A stretch of DNA of 18,381 nt from DATFEN01 sp035691285 (GCA_035691285.1 DASSJI010000187.1:1-18381), one strand, 5' to 3'; numbered from the stretch's first letter, positions 1 to 7,563 are shown. The notes: generated by a model from the letters alone, not told the origin. Made by a program: numbers and translations.

Positions 1-269
1 CCCCAGGCCAGCACGGCGGCCAAGGCCGCCGAGGCGGGGCGCGTGACGCCTCCCTTCTGGAGGACCAGCGCGAGCCCGAGGCGCTGGGCGAAGCGATCGA
101 AGCCCAGGCGCGGCAGCAGCAGCTTGAGGACGAGGTGGAGCGCGCCGGCGATGACGAGACCCGCGCACAGGATCACGAGCATCGCGAGGGCGTTCGGGCC
201 GAAAGCCGCGAGGCGCTCTCCGAACCCCGTCATGGTCTTCCGGATCACGTCGCTCAGGAATTCCCACAT
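1..269 (-). CDS. Mechanosensitive ion channel-like membrane protein (N-terminal part, cut by left edge)
   Basis: The 89 visible N-terminal residues begin MWEFLSDVIRKTMTGFGERL. A hydrophobic helix follows at about residues 26-48, then LGFDRFAQRLGL at about 55-66. That helix plus a 'GFDRxAxRLGL' tail resembles the conserved TM-helix repeat found at the N-terminus of many MscS-superfamily channels. Such proteins sit in the inner membrane and release solutes when tension rises. The ATG is chosen because a GGAGG lies 6 nt upstream (276-280). The gene begins 21 bp after the stop of the glycosyltransferase gene, so it is probably the last visible gene of the hflK operon. The pore and cytoplasmic domains lie outside the window, so the family call rests only on the N-terminus and could instead be an unrelated TM-helix protein. 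Confidence 0.6.
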   Translation of the reverse strand, partial: MWEFLSDVIRKTMTGFGERLAAFGPNALAMLVILCAGLVIAGALHLVLKLLLPRLGFDRFAQRLGLALVLQKGGVTRPASAALAAVLAW

Positions 270-290
270 CTCGCGCCTCCAGAGGCTAAC

Positions 291-1553
291 TTAGCCCCAG
301 CGCCGGAGCAGGTCGGCCTTCTGCCTCAGGTACTCCTCGCCCAGGGCCTTGACCATCGCCTCGGCCTCGTCCGAGCCGCACTCGGCCGTCTCGAGCACGA
401 ACGACGCCGTGCGGCCCAGGTACAAAGGCACCATCGAGCCGAGAAGCTGGTCTCCCGGCAGGACGCGCTGATGGTAGGCCACGGCGAAATCGTAGACGAC
501 GCGCACCCACAGCGGGTCCGGGAAGCGGAAGGGCTCGTCCGCGGCCGCGCCCAGCGCCAGCACCTCGGCCAGCGTCGGCCCGGCCAGCGCCTTCTCCCAG
601 ATCTCCCTCAGGTCCCGGACGCCCTGCCTGAAGATGCCGAGCATGCGCTCGACGTTGACGGCGATGGGCTCGAGCCCGACGCCATGAGGGAAGCCGAACA
701 GTGGGACCGCTTCCGCCGCCGTGGTGCTCGCCCAGCGGTCGTGATACGTGTCCATCAGATCGAAGACCGACGACACGACCTGCACGAACATCGCCGCGAG
801 GTCCGCCCCGGGATCCTTGGCGTCGTGGATCTTCGCGCCGAGGAAGGACTGGCACACGCGGAATCCGTCGGCCAGCGCGGTGCTGGTCATCCAGATGTCG
901 ATGCCGAAGCGCGCGACGTTCGAATCCCAGACCGGCTTCTTGAGGTAGTGGGAGGCGAGCCGGCCAGAGAAGCCGAAGTCTCCGCCGATGGGCTGGCGCA
1001 CGTCCTTGCCGTAGAGCGCCCGCGTCAGCGGATAGACGATCGAGTTCGTGATCGTGCCGTCGTACTTGTGGCGCAGATAGAGTGGCGTCACGAAGTCGAA
1101 CCCCTCGTTCACCACCGGCCCTGCCAGGAGCTCGATCCAGCCCGGCGTGATGCTGCGCAGGTCCGAATCGACCACCACGCAGGCTCGGGCCCGCAGCCGC
1201 TCGGCGATCGCGAAGATGGTCCGGAACGCGCTGCCCTTGCCGGGGATGCCGTTGTAGGGCGTGACGATCTTGTGGACCGGGTTCAGCGGGTGGGAGACCA
1301 GGATCGTCGCGGGCGCCGGGAACTCCACCGCCGCAACCACCTCGGGGGTCCCGTCCCTCGACCCGCCGTCGGAGTTCACGATCACGCCGCGGAGCTGCGG
1401 AAAGTGCTTCGCGAGCCCCGCGGCGGCCGCGCGGGCCACGTGGCCGATGGTGCGGGCGTTGTTGAAGCTCGGGATCCCGACCAGCACGTCGGCGGCGCCG
1501 ATCTCGGACAGCCGCGCCTCGACCGGCGGCGGGAGCTGGACGCCTTCGGTCAC
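291..1553 (-). CDS. GT-A glycosyltransferase, glucosyl/mannosyl-3-phosphoglycerate synthase-like
   Basis: A 420-residue protein with a GT-A nucleotide-sugar fold. DVLVGIPSFNNARTI (about 22-36) is the N-terminal strand and loop, SDGGSRDGT (61-69) the nucleotide pocket, GKGSAFRTIF (105-114) a lysine/serine loop, and VVVDSDLRS (126-134) holds the DxD metal motif. QPIGGDFGFSGRL (187-199) and KIHD (241-244) are plausible acceptor and metal-binding elements. The pattern resembles GpgS/GT81-type enzymes, which move a sugar to 3-phosphoglycerate (or a related synthase to glycerate) to make the compatible solute glucosylglycerate. It is about 100 residues longer than typical GpgS, because of a helical C-terminal part after about residue 250. 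The start is GTG; only a weak GAGGG lies about 12 nt upstream, and 16 bp separate it from hflC. A mechanosensitive-channel-like gene follows, which supports an osmotic role. The substrate is inferred; a general GT2 enzyme is the alternative. Confidence 0.72.
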   Translation of the reverse strand: MTEGVQLPPPVEARLSEIGAADVLVGIPSFNNARTIGHVARAAAAGLAKHFPQLRGVIVNSDGGSRDGTPEVVAAVEFPAPATILVSHPLNPVHKIVTPYNGIPGKGSAFRTIFAIAERLRARACVVVDSDLRSITPGWIELLAGPVVNEGFDFVTPLYLRHKYDGTITNSIVYPLTRALYGKDVRQPIGGDFGFSGRLASHYLKKPVWDSNVARFGIDIWMTSTALADGFRVCQSFLGAKIHDAKDPGADLAAMFVQVVSSVFDLMDTYHDRWASTTAAEAVPLFGFPHGVGLEPIAVNVERMLGIFRQGVRDLREIWEKALAGPTLAEVLALGAAADEPFRFPDPLWVRVVYDFAVAYHQRVLPGDQLLGSMVPLYLGRTASFVLETAECGSDEAEAMVKALGEEYLRQKADLLRRWG

Positions 1554-1569
1554 GAGCGCGCCGGCACCC

Positions 1570-2505
1570 TCAGGGCTGGCCGGAGCCCTTCAGATACCGC
1601 ATCAGCTCGCCGTCCGTGGAGAGCACCAGCCACGCGTTCTCGTCGAAGCTCGCGTTGAGCGTCTCCATCGCCTTGGTGAACTGGTAGAACTCCGGGTCCT
1701 TGCCATAGGCGCGCGCGTAGATGGCCGTGGCCTTGGCGTCGGCCGCGCCCTTGAGCTCCTGGGCGGTCTTGTAGCCGACCGAGGAGGCCGCCAGCACGTC
1801 GCGCTCCTTCTGGCCCCGGATCTCGGCGGCCCGCCCCTGGCCCTCCGAGCGGCTGCGCTCGGCGATGCGCTTGCGCTCGGAGATCATCCGCTCGAAGACC
1901 TTCTGCTGGACCGTGTCCACGTAGTTGATGCGCTTGAAGCGCACGTCCTTCAGCTCGATGCCGAACTGGACCGTGATGGCCGCCGCCTTCTCCAGGATCT
2001 TGGCGGCGATCTTCTCCCGGCCGTCCTTCACCGGAGCCATGGCCTCGGCAGCGCCGATGCCGGCCAGGTCCTCGGTGACCTGGAACGGCCGGTTGCTCGA
2101 GCGGACGACCTCGAGCAGGTCGTAGGAGGCGATCGCGTTCCGCGTCTCGCCGTCCACGATGTCGTCCAGGCGGCTCTGGCCCCCGCGTTCGTCGCGCACC
2201 GCCTGGAAGAAGAGCAGGGGGTCGGTGATGCGCCAGCGCGCGTAGGTGTCCACCCAGATGTACTTCTTGTCCCGGGTGGGGATCTCGTTGGCGTCGCCGT
2301 CGAACTCCAGCCAGCGCTTGTCGAAGCGATGAACCGTCTGGACGAAGGGGACCTTGAAGTGCAGCCCGGGCGTGTTCACGACGCCGCCTACGGGCCGTCC
2401 GAACTGGGTGAGGATCACCTGCTCGGTCTCCGGGACGGTGTAGACCGAGGCGAGCACGAGGACCAGGGCGACGAGGGCGGCCACGAGCGCGAGGGGCCGG
2501 CTCAC
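1570..2505 (-). CDS. hflC: HflC, membrane protease (FtsH) modulator
   Basis: A 311-residue SPFH/band-7 protein. One N-terminal membrane anchor (about residues 4-22) is followed by YTVPETEQVILTQFGRPVGG, the standard start of the HflC band-7 domain, then a long charged helical part with FERMISERKRIAERSRSEGQ typical of HflC, and a short C-terminal region. HflC forms a large periplasm-facing cage with HflK around FtsH and tunes its proteolysis of membrane proteins. The GTG start (2503-2505) overlaps the hflK stop by four bases (GTGA), so the two should be translated in a coupled, near 1:1 ratio, as expected for partners. Length is close to the family norm (about 300-330). No ftsH is visible in the window. 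Confidence 0.95.
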   Translation of the reverse strand: MSRPLALVAALVALVLVLASVYTVPETEQVILTQFGRPVGGVVNTPGLHFKVPFVQTVHRFDKRWLEFDGDANEIPTRDKKYIWVDTYARWRITDPLLFFQAVRDERGGQSRLDDIVDGETRNAIASYDLLEVVRSSNRPFQVTEDLAGIGAAEAMAPVKDGREKIAAKILEKAAAITVQFGIELKDVRFKRINYVDTVQQKVFERMISERKRIAERSRSEGQGRAAEIRGQKERDVLAASSVGYKTAQELKGAADAKATAIYARAYGKDPEFYQFTKAMETLNASFDENAWLVLSTDGELMRYLKGSGQP

Positions 2506-3518
2506 GGCTTGGCCTCCTTGACCGGACCCAGCTCGAGCAGCGGCAGCACCCCGCGCGCCTTCTCGTCGAGGATGACCTTGCGCCCGAGCTTCGGCAGGAG
2601 CTGCGTCATCGTCTCGAGGTAGATCCGCCGGCGCGTCACCGCCGGCGCCTTCCGGTACTCCTCGTAGAGCGCGTCGAAGCGCTTGGCGTCCCCCTCGGCG
2701 TTGTTCACCCGCTCGAGGGCGTAGCCCTCGGCCGCGCGCACCGCCTGCTCGGCCTCGCCCTTGGCCTTGGGGACCGCCTTGTTGTACTCGGCCCAGGCCT
2801 CGTTGATGGCCCTCTCCTTCTCCTGGATCGCCTGGTTGACCTCGTTGAACGCCGGCTTCACGGGGTCGGGCGGGTTCACGTCCTGCAGGACGAGCTGCTG
2901 CACCTCCATGCCGATCTCGTAGCGATCACACAGGTCCTGAAGGGCCTTCCTCGCCTCGAGCGCGATCTCCTCCCTGCCGATCGTGATGACCTCGTCCACG
3001 CTGTGGTCGCCGACGACCTGACGCATGGCCGCCTCGGACATGTAGCGGAACGTCGTGGGGACGTCGCGGACGTTGAACAGGAACGCCCGGGGATCCTTGA
3101 TGCGGAACTGCACGATCCACTCGACGACGGCGACGTTCAGGTCCCCGGTCAGCATCAGGGACTCCGCGGTCGTCTCCGGCGTGTGGGCGTACTCGCTGCG
3201 GACGCCCGGCCGCGTCGTCCGGAAGCCGAACTCCATCTTCAGCTGGCGCAGCACGGGAACCTTGGTGACGCTCTCGACGCCGAACGGGATCTTGAGGTGC
3301 GGCCCCGGCCCCGTCACGCGCACGAAGGCGCCGAAGCGCTGGATCACCGCCACCTCGTCGGGCTCGACCTGGTAGTAGCCCGTGACCAGCAGGACCAGCA
3401 GCGCGAGGCCGATCGCGGCGAAGCGGAGGAGAGGCGCGGACACCCGGGGCATCTGCGGGATCCGGATGCCCTCGCCGCCGATGTCGATCGAGCCGTCGCC
3501 CCAGCGTCCTTGTGCCAT
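2502..3518 (-). CDS. hflK: HflK, membrane protease (FtsH) modulator
   Basis: A 338-residue SPFH/band-7 protein. A short cytoplasmic stretch leads into a membrane helix at about residues 31-47, then GYYQVEPDEVAVIQRFGAF begins the band-7 domain. The motifs NPPDPVKPAFNEVNQAIQEK and EAYNKAVPKAKGEAEQ-like helical segments are characteristic of HflK. It is shorter than E. coli HflK (about 420) because it lacks the Gly-rich N-terminal extension and most of the C-terminal tail. It assembles with HflC, encoded directly downstream with a GTGA overlap, around FtsH. The ATG at 3518 is the first codon giving the proper N-terminus; it has no Shine-Dalgarno sequence. A TATACT box lies 13 nt before the ATG, so translation may begin on a very short leader. 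This is the first gene of a four-gene minus-strand operon. Confidence 0.95.
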   Translation of the reverse strand: MAQGRWGDGSIDIGGEGIRIPQMPRVSAPLLRFAAIGLALLVLLVTGYYQVEPDEVAVIQRFGAFVRVTGPGPHLKIPFGVESVTKVPVLRQLKMEFGFRTTRPGVRSEYAHTPETTAESLMLTGDLNVAVVEWIVQFRIKDPRAFLFNVRDVPTTFRYMSEAAMRQVVGDHSVDEVITIGREEIALEARKALQDLCDRYEIGMEVQQLVLQDVNPPDPVKPAFNEVNQAIQEKERAINEAWAEYNKAVPKAKGEAEQAVRAAEGYALERVNNAEGDAKRFDALYEEYRKAPAVTRRRIYLETMTQLLPKLGRKVILDEKARGVLPLLELGPVKEAKP

Positions 3519-3531
3519 GTCGTTGCGCCGG

Positions 3532-3559
3532 AGTATAGCGTTCGGGACCCCGCTGGCCA
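3532..3559 (-). promoter_or_regulatory. Putative promoter of the hflK operon
   Basis: Read on the minus strand, TGGCCA (3554-3559; 4 of 6 matches to TTGACA) is followed after 16 bp by TATACT (3532-3537; 5 of 6 to TATAAT). The ATG of hflK follows 13 nt later. The core CTATACTCCGGCG closely matches those before the SDR gene and the tRNA gene. Confidence 0.55.
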
Positions 3560-3612
3560 CGCCTTTTCGGTCGGGCCGAGGCGATTTTCGAACCCGCCGC
3601 CCAGGGCGTCCT

Positions 3613-3641
3613 TTGCACGGCGCGCCGACCCGTTCTAGATT
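3613..3641 (+). promoter_or_regulatory. Putative promoter of the coiled-coil gene/symporter operon
   Basis: TTGCAC (3613-3618), a 17-bp spacer and TAGATT (3636-3641). The -10 matches 4 of 6 and the -35 only its TTG. The ATG is 9 nt downstream of the -10, with GAGG (3642-3645) in between. The 132-bp gap 3519-3650 holds this and the divergent hflK promoter; nothing else is seen in it. Confidence 0.42.
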
Positions 3642-3650
3642 GAGGCCCGC

Positions 3651-4163
3651 ATGACCAGGGCGCTCCTGATCCTCGCCGTGCTCGTCGCCGGCGCGGCCTA
3701 CGTTCTCGGCTCCTGGCCGCAGCGCCAGGCGCGCCTGGCCGCCGAGCGGGAGCTGCAGGAGACCCGCACGCGCCTCACACACGCCGAGGCCCGTATCCGG
3801 CTCTACGCTTTGCTGTCCCGGCTGCTCGCCCTGCTCGGCAGCGTCGAGGCGCGCAACTACGGAGACGCGCAGGGCCAGTCGACGGCCTTCTTCGACGCCG
3901 TGCGCCGGGAGGCCGACGACGCGGAGCAGGCCGGAGCCCGCGCCCCCCTCGAGCAGATCCACGCCGACCGTGACCGCGTGACGATCGCGCTCACCCGGGC
4001 GGACCCGGCCGCGCTCGAGATGCTGCGCGGGGCCATGGCCCGGCTGCGGGCCGCGCTGGGCGAGGCACCGCCGCCCGCGGCGGCGCCACAAGCCGTCCCG
4101 ACAGGACCCAGCACCGCTCCGGAGAGCCCCTCACCCCTCGCGAGCCAAGTCACGCCGCCCTGA
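3651..4163 (+). CDS. Hypothetical membrane-anchored coiled-coil protein
   Basis: I do not recognise this 170-residue protein. It begins with a hydrophobic helix (about residues 4-20, ALLILAVLVAGAAYVLG) with no clear cleavage site, so it is probably an inner-membrane anchor. A charged amphipathic stretch follows (about 24-60, RQARLAAERELQETRTRL...), predicted by eye to form a coiled coil. A helical middle runs to about 135, then a Pro/Ala-rich C-terminal tail (about 137-170). A GAGG sits 5 nt before the ATG. Its stop is 23 bp before the start of the sodium:solute symporter gene, so the two are likely cotranscribed. It may be a small accessory or unrelated envelope protein; there is no direct evidence for either. 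Confidence 0.72.
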   Translation: MTRALLILAVLVAGAAYVLGSWPQRQARLAAERELQETRTRLTHAEARIRLYALLSRLLALLGSVEARNYGDAQGQSTAFFDAVRREADDAEQAGARAPLEQIHADRDRVTIALTRADPAALEMLRGAMARLRAALGEAPPPAAAPQAVPTGPSTAPESPSPLASQVTPP

Positions 4164-4186
4164 ACCCGTCTCTGGGAGGGTGACCC

Positions 4187-5722
4187 ATGATCGAGGGGCT
4201 TCGAGCTCTCGACCTGCTCGTCGTGGCGACGTACCTCGGCGCCGTGGTCGGCATGTCCATCTACTTCGCCCGGCGCCAGCGCACCGGGGACGACTACTTC
4301 CTCGCCGGCCGGAGCATGGGCGGCCCGCTGCTCGCCATGTCGATCCTCGCGAACCAGGCGAGCGCGGTGAGCCTGATCGGCGCGCCGGCCTTCGTCGCGC
4401 TCCGGGAGGGCGGCGGCCTGCGCTGGCTCCAGTACGAGCTGGCGCTGCCTCTGGCCATGCTGGCCCTGATCGCCGTGCTGCTGCCCGCGCTCCGCTCGGT
4501 CCCGGGCGCGTCGATCTACGCGTACCCTGACCGTCGCTTCGGCCCCGGCACGCGCAGGGCCCTCGCCTCGGCGTTCCTCCTCTCCCGCGGCCTCTCGGTC
4601 GGCGTGATCCTCTACGCTTCGTCCCTCGTGGTCGCGAAGGCCCTCGGCGTCTCCCTCGAGGCGGCGCTCATCCTGCTCGGGCTCTTCTCGGTCTTCTACA
4701 CCAGCCTCGGGGGTATCGTCGCCGACATCTGGAGCGACGCGCTCCAACTCGTGCTGCTGTGGGGAGGCACGCTGGTGTCGGCGTTGTTCATCCTGGAGGA
4801 GCACGGCCTCGCTGTCCTGCGCGCGATCCCGCCGGAGCGCACGCGCGCCCTCGTGGCCGACGCCACCGCCCTGGACGCGGGCGGCGACTTCACGCTCTGG
4901 CCAATGCTGCTCGGAGGGCTGTTCCTCTACGTCTCCTACTACGGGTGCGACCAGAGCCAGGCACAGCGGCTGCTCGCGAGCCGCGACGATCGCTCCGCCC
5001 GCCGCGCGCTCGCCCTTAACGGGCTGCTCCGCTTCCCGCTGGTCCTGACGTACTGCGGCTTCGGCCTGCTGCTCGCCGGGCTCCTGCGCGTGGACCCGAC
5101 CTTCGCCGCCAGCATGCAGGGCCAGCCCGCCGACAGCCTGGTGCCGACGTTCATGATGAGCTACCTGCCCGCGGGCCTGCGCGGCCTCCTGCTCGCGGCG
5201 ATCCTCGCCGCTGCCATGTCGTCCATCGACTCCGCCCTGAACTCCCTCGCGGCGGTGACCCTCGAGGACGTGTTCGACCGCCCCTCGTCGGCGCAGGGCG
5301 TGTGGTTGTCGCGTGGCGTCTCGCTCCTGTGGGGCCTGTTCGCGGTCGGCTCGGGTCTCGCGTTCTCGCGCGGCAGCAAGGGAGTTCTCGAGCTCGTCAA
5401 CCAGGTGGGCTCGGCGTTCTACGGACCGGTCCTCGCCGTCTTCGTCGTCGGAGCCCTGCTGCCCGCCGTGACCGGACGCGGCGCACTCATCGGCCTCGGG
5501 GCGGGCCTCGCCGCGAACGCGTCCCTGGCTTCCGCCGCGCCGCAGGTCTCCTGGCTGTGGTGGAACCCGGTCGGCTTCCTCGCGGCCGTGGCCGCGTCGA
5601 TGGCGGCGACACGGCCGTGGCCGAAGCTGCACGCGCCTGCCTGGCCGCGAGGCGAGACGGCGCTCCTCGCGGGCGCCTTCGTGGTGATGTTCGGACTCCT
5701 GGCCGCGCTGTCGTCGTTCTGA
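4187..5722 (+). CDS. Sodium:solute symporter family (SSS) transporter
   Basis: A 511-residue polytopic inner-membrane protein with about 12-13 hydrophobic helices. It starts with a helix and YFARRQRTGDDYFLAGRSMG (about 26-45), the signature first loop of SSS proteins. SVFYTSLGGIVADIWSDALQ (about 167-186) matches the conserved helix near the Na+ site, and AAILAAAMSSIDSALNSLAA (about 341-360) is the classic SSS helix with Ser residues that line the second Na+ site. The family couples Na+ entry to uptake of sugars, amino acids, nucleosides, vitamins or anions; the substrate cannot be read from sequence. A strong GGGAGGG lies 6 nt before the ATG. It follows the coiled-coil gene by 23 bp and its stop is 3 bp from the end of a small minus-strand reading frame. 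Confidence 0.9.
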   Translation: MIEGLRALDLLVVATYLGAVVGMSIYFARRQRTGDDYFLAGRSMGGPLLAMSILANQASAVSLIGAPAFVALREGGGLRWLQYELALPLAMLALIAVLLPALRSVPGASIYAYPDRRFGPGTRRALASAFLLSRGLSVGVILYASSLVVAKALGVSLEAALILLGLFSVFYTSLGGIVADIWSDALQLVLLWGGTLVSALFILEEHGLAVLRAIPPERTRALVADATALDAGGDFTLWPMLLGGLFLYVSYYGCDQSQAQRLLASRDDRSARRALALNGLLRFPLVLTYCGFGLLLAGLLRVDPTFAASMQGQPADSLVPTFMMSYLPAGLRGLLLAAILAAAMSSIDSALNSLAAVTLEDVFDRPSSAQGVWLSRGVSLLWGLFAVGSGLAFSRGSKGVLELVNQVGSAFYGPVLAVFVVGALLPAVTGRGALIGLGAGLAANASLASAAPQVSWLWWNPVGFLAAVAASMAATRPWPKLHAPAWPRGETALLAGAFVVMFGLLAALSSF

Positions 5723-5725
5723 TGG

Positions 5726-5800
5726 TTACGAGACGACGCTGGGCTGCAGGAGCAGGAAGACCAGCACGACGATCGAAGCGAAGATCACCGCGCGGCGCAC
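5726..5800 (-). CDS. Candidate 24-aa single-helix membrane small protein
   Basis: A GTG-initiated frame encodes 24 residues: VRRAVIFASIVVLVFLLLQ followed by PSVVS, then TAA. Two arginines precede about 14 hydrophobic residues, the pattern of a tiny inner-membrane protein with its N-terminus inside. A perfect AAGGAGG (5805-5811) lies 4 nt before the GTG, and a near-consensus promoter (TTGAAA, 17 bp, TATATT at 5817-5845) lies just upstream. It is unusual for so short a frame to have both signals. An overlapping ATG at 5802 would give only five codons and ends at TGA. The frame is convergent with the symporter gene, with a 3-bp gap. I do not recognise a family. Alternatively the promoter makes a non-coding RNA antisense to the symporter mRNA end. 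Confidence 0.5.
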   Translation of the reverse strand: MRRAVIFASIVVLVFLLLQPSVVS

Positions 5801-5816
5801 ATCGCCTCCTTCAAGC

Positions 5817-5845
5817 AATATAGGCCCCCGACCAGAGCGTTTCAA
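5817..5845 (-). promoter_or_regulatory. Near-consensus sigma-70-type promoter for the small protein
   Basis: On the minus strand TTGAAA (5840-5845; 5 of 6), a 17-bp spacer and TATATT (5817-5822; 5 of 6). This is the best overall promoter match in the window. The predicted transcript start is near 5810, at the edge of AAGGAGG, so the leader would be only about 10 nt. Confidence 0.65.
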
Positions 5846-5859
5846 GGCAAGGCCGCGGC

Positions 5860-5865
5860 TATACT
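5860..5865 (+). promoter_or_regulatory. -10 box of the SDR/BrkB operon (leaderless type)
   Basis: TATACT lies 7 nt before the ATG of the SDR gene, and there is no Shine-Dalgarno sequence between. Transcription would start at or next to the A of ATG. No convincing -35 is visible. The core GCTATACTCGGCGCC nearly repeats the one before the tRNA gene (GCTAAACTCTCGGCGCC at 8186-8202). Confidence 0.5.
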
Positions 5866-5872
5866 CGGCGCC

Positions 5873-6589
5873 ATGGAGGTCCGCGGGGCCTCGGCCCTCG
5901 TGACGGGCGCCGGGCGCGGAATCGGACGCGAGGTGGCCCTCTCCCTCGCCCGCGAGGGCGCAGCCGTCACGATCGTGGCGCGGACGCGCTCCGATCTCGA
6001 CGCCCTGGCCGCCGAGATCGCCCGCGCTGGCGGCCGGGCTCACGTCTTCGCGGGAGACCTGCGCGAGCGGCCGACCTGCGACGCCGCGGTCGCCGATGCC
6101 GTGCGCGCACATGGCGGGCTGCGGATCCTCGTGAACAACGCCGGTGTGGGCGGCTTCTCTCCCCTGGCCGACACCAGCGACGAGGAGTGGGATCGCATCA
6201 TCGGGCTCAACCTCACGGCGGCCTTCCGTGTGACTCGAGCTGCGCTCCCGCACCTGAAGCGCGACGGCGGGCACGTCTTCATGGTCTCGTCCCTGGCCGG
6301 CCAGAACCCCATCGCCAACATGGCTGCCTATTGCGCGAGCAAGGCGGCCCTCGACCACCTGGCGGCGTGCCTGATGCTGGAGGTGCGGCAGGCCGGAGTG
6401 AAGGTCACCACGATCGCGCCGGGCTCGGTGGACACGGGTTTCGCCGGGATGCCGCGTGCCGGCGACACCTCGTGGATGCTGCGAGGAGACGACGTCGCCC
6501 GTACCGTCGTCGAGCTCCTGCGCATGCGGGACGACGCCCACCTCTCGCGGGTCGAGATGCGTCCGGCCCGCCCCAAGCCCCGCGCGTGA
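5873..6589 (+). CDS. Short-chain dehydrogenase/reductase (SDR, FabG-like)
   Basis: A 238-residue classical SDR. TGAGRGIG (11-18) is the Rossmann glycine motif for NAD(P), with an arginine after strand 2 (VARTRSD, 35-41) that favours NADP. NNAG (88-91) stabilises the sheet. Ser140, Tyr153 and Lys157 (YCASK) form the catalytic set, and APGSVDTGF the substrate-loop motif. It reduces a carbonyl or oxidises an alcohol, probably in the cytosol; FabG-type 3-ketoacyl or sepiapterin-type reductases look similar, so the substrate is open. The length is normal. The ATG has no Shine-Dalgarno sequence and lies 7 nt after a TATACT box. The stop overlaps the GTG start of the BrkB-like gene by four bases. 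Confidence 0.92.
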   Translation: MEVRGASALVTGAGRGIGREVALSLAREGAAVTIVARTRSDLDALAAEIARAGGRAHVFAGDLRERPTCDAAVADAVRAHGGLRILVNNAGVGGFSPLADTSDEEWDRIIGLNLTAAFRVTRAALPHLKRDGGHVFMVSSLAGQNPIANMAAYCASKAALDHLAACLMLEVRQAGVKVTTIAPGSVDTGFAGMPRAGDTSWMLRGDDVARTVVELLRMRDDAHLSRVEMRPARPKPRA

Positions 6590-7443
6590 TCGCGACCGCG
6601 GTGCGCGTCGCGTGGCGCGCACTGGTGCGCTTCTTCGACCACAACGGACCGGACCGGGCGGCGGCTGTCGCGTACTACACGCTGCTGTCGCTGCTGCCGC
6701 TCCTGATCTTCGTGATCAGCCTCGGAGTGGCGGTCCTGGGCTCCTTCGACGCCGCCTATCAAAGCACGCTGTTCCTCATGCGCGGCGTCGTGGTCCAGCT
6801 CGACGAGCGCACGCTGCAGTCGCTCCGCCAGTTCGTCGAGCGCGCTTCAGAGCTGACCTGGCCCGGCATCCTCATTCTCGCCTGGACTTCGAAACGGACG
6901 TTTGCGTCGCTCTTCTCCGCACTCGACCGCGTCTTCGAAGTCGAGGGCCAGGGGTTCCTCCGCGGGCTGGCGCGGGGCAACCTCGCGCCCTTCGCCATGG
7001 TCCTCGTGACCGGCGTGGGGCTGCTGGCCAGCCTGTTCCTGGCCCTGGTGATGGCCGCGGTCGAAGGCTTCGTGCTGCGGCTGGGCTCCATGGGCAATGC
7101 CTTCCACAGCTTCCGGATCTTCGTCCTGACCCAGGCGCTGCCCGTGTTCGTGACCCTGACCTTCTTCTTCATCGTGTACCGCTTCGTCCCGCATCGCACG
7201 CTCCGCGCGCGGCACGCGCTGGCGGGCGCCGTCCTCGCCACGATGCTCTGGGAGCTGGCCAAGGCCGGCTTCGCCTGGTACCTCAAGAACCTCGCACACT
7301 ACGCCGGGCTCTATGGCACCCTCGAGGGGATCATCGTGCTGGCGCTGTGGCTCGAGGTCTCGGTCTCGATCATCCTGTACTGCGGCGAGGTGGTGGCGCT
7401 CCTGATCGAGCCGACGAAGAACCCGGGCACGGGCGCTCCCTGA
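6586..7443 (+). CDS. YihY/virulence factor BrkB family membrane protein
   Basis: A 285-residue inner-membrane protein with about six helices. The N-terminal FFDHNGPDRAAAVAYYTLLSL segment (about 14-34) and the C-terminal YGTLEGIIVLALWLEVSVSI (about 242-261) are both hallmark motifs of the YihY/BrkB family. The family was long called 'ribonuclease BN', but that was a misassignment; proposed roles are transport or envelope-related and no reaction is firmly known. The start is a GTG overlapping the SDR stop as GTGA, giving translational coupling; this N-terminus fits the family better than any longer reading. The gene ends at 7443. The 164 bp that follow hold the RRM promoter, and no terminator is visible. 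Confidence 0.9.
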   Translation: MIATAVRVAWRALVRFFDHNGPDRAAAVAYYTLLSLLPLLIFVISLGVAVLGSFDAAYQSTLFLMRGVVVQLDERTLQSLRQFVERASELTWPGILILAWTSKRTFASLFSALDRVFEVEGQGFLRGLARGNLAPFAMVLVTGVGLLASLFLALVMAAVEGFVLRLGSMGNAFHSFRIFVLTQALPVFVTLTFFFIVYRFVPHRTLRARHALAGAVLATMLWELAKAGFAWYLKNLAHYAGLYGTLEGIIVLALWLEVSVSIILYCGEVVALLIEPTKNPGTGAP

Positions 7444-7524
7444 CGTCGGCCGAAGCTCGCCGGACGCGCCCTTGGGGGGGGTGCCGGACCGAACCCCGAT
7501 CGGCGCGCGCTCCCGCCTTTCCCG

Positions 7525-7553
7525 TTGACACGCGGGGGACCCGGGAGTACCGT
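7525..7553 (+). promoter_or_regulatory. Promoter of the RRM RNA-binding protein gene
   Basis: TTGACA (7525-7530, a perfect -35), a 17-bp spacer and TACCGT (7548-7553; 3 of 6 to TATAAT but a common form in GC-rich genomes). Transcription should start near 7560, giving a leader of about 48 nt. The rest of the gap 7444-7524 shows only a run of eight G (7474-7481) and a CCGATCGG palindrome (7497-7504). Confidence 0.65.
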
Positions 7554-7563
7554 CACCCCCACC

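Noticed and set aside
135..1658. 507-codon plus-strand open frame opposite the glycosyltransferase gene
   Set aside because: Composition is Arg/His/Gln/Asp-rich low-complexity typical of the antisense of GC-rich genes; the minus-strand frame carries clear enzyme motifs.
3857..5632. 591-codon minus-strand open frame opposite the symporter
   Set aside because: Arg/Glu/Gln-rich with no recognisable domain, and the plus strand encodes a clear SSS transporter; long spurious frames are expected at this GC content.
5788..5802. ATG at 5802 as the start of the small minus-strand gene
   Set aside because: It gives only five codons (MCAAR) before TGA; the overlapping GTG gives the hydrophobic 24-residue frame.
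7474..7481. Run of eight G as a phase-variation tract
   Set aside because: It lies outside any coding region and upstream of the promoter, so slippage would not shift a frame; likely chance in GC-rich DNA or a sequencing-sensitive site.
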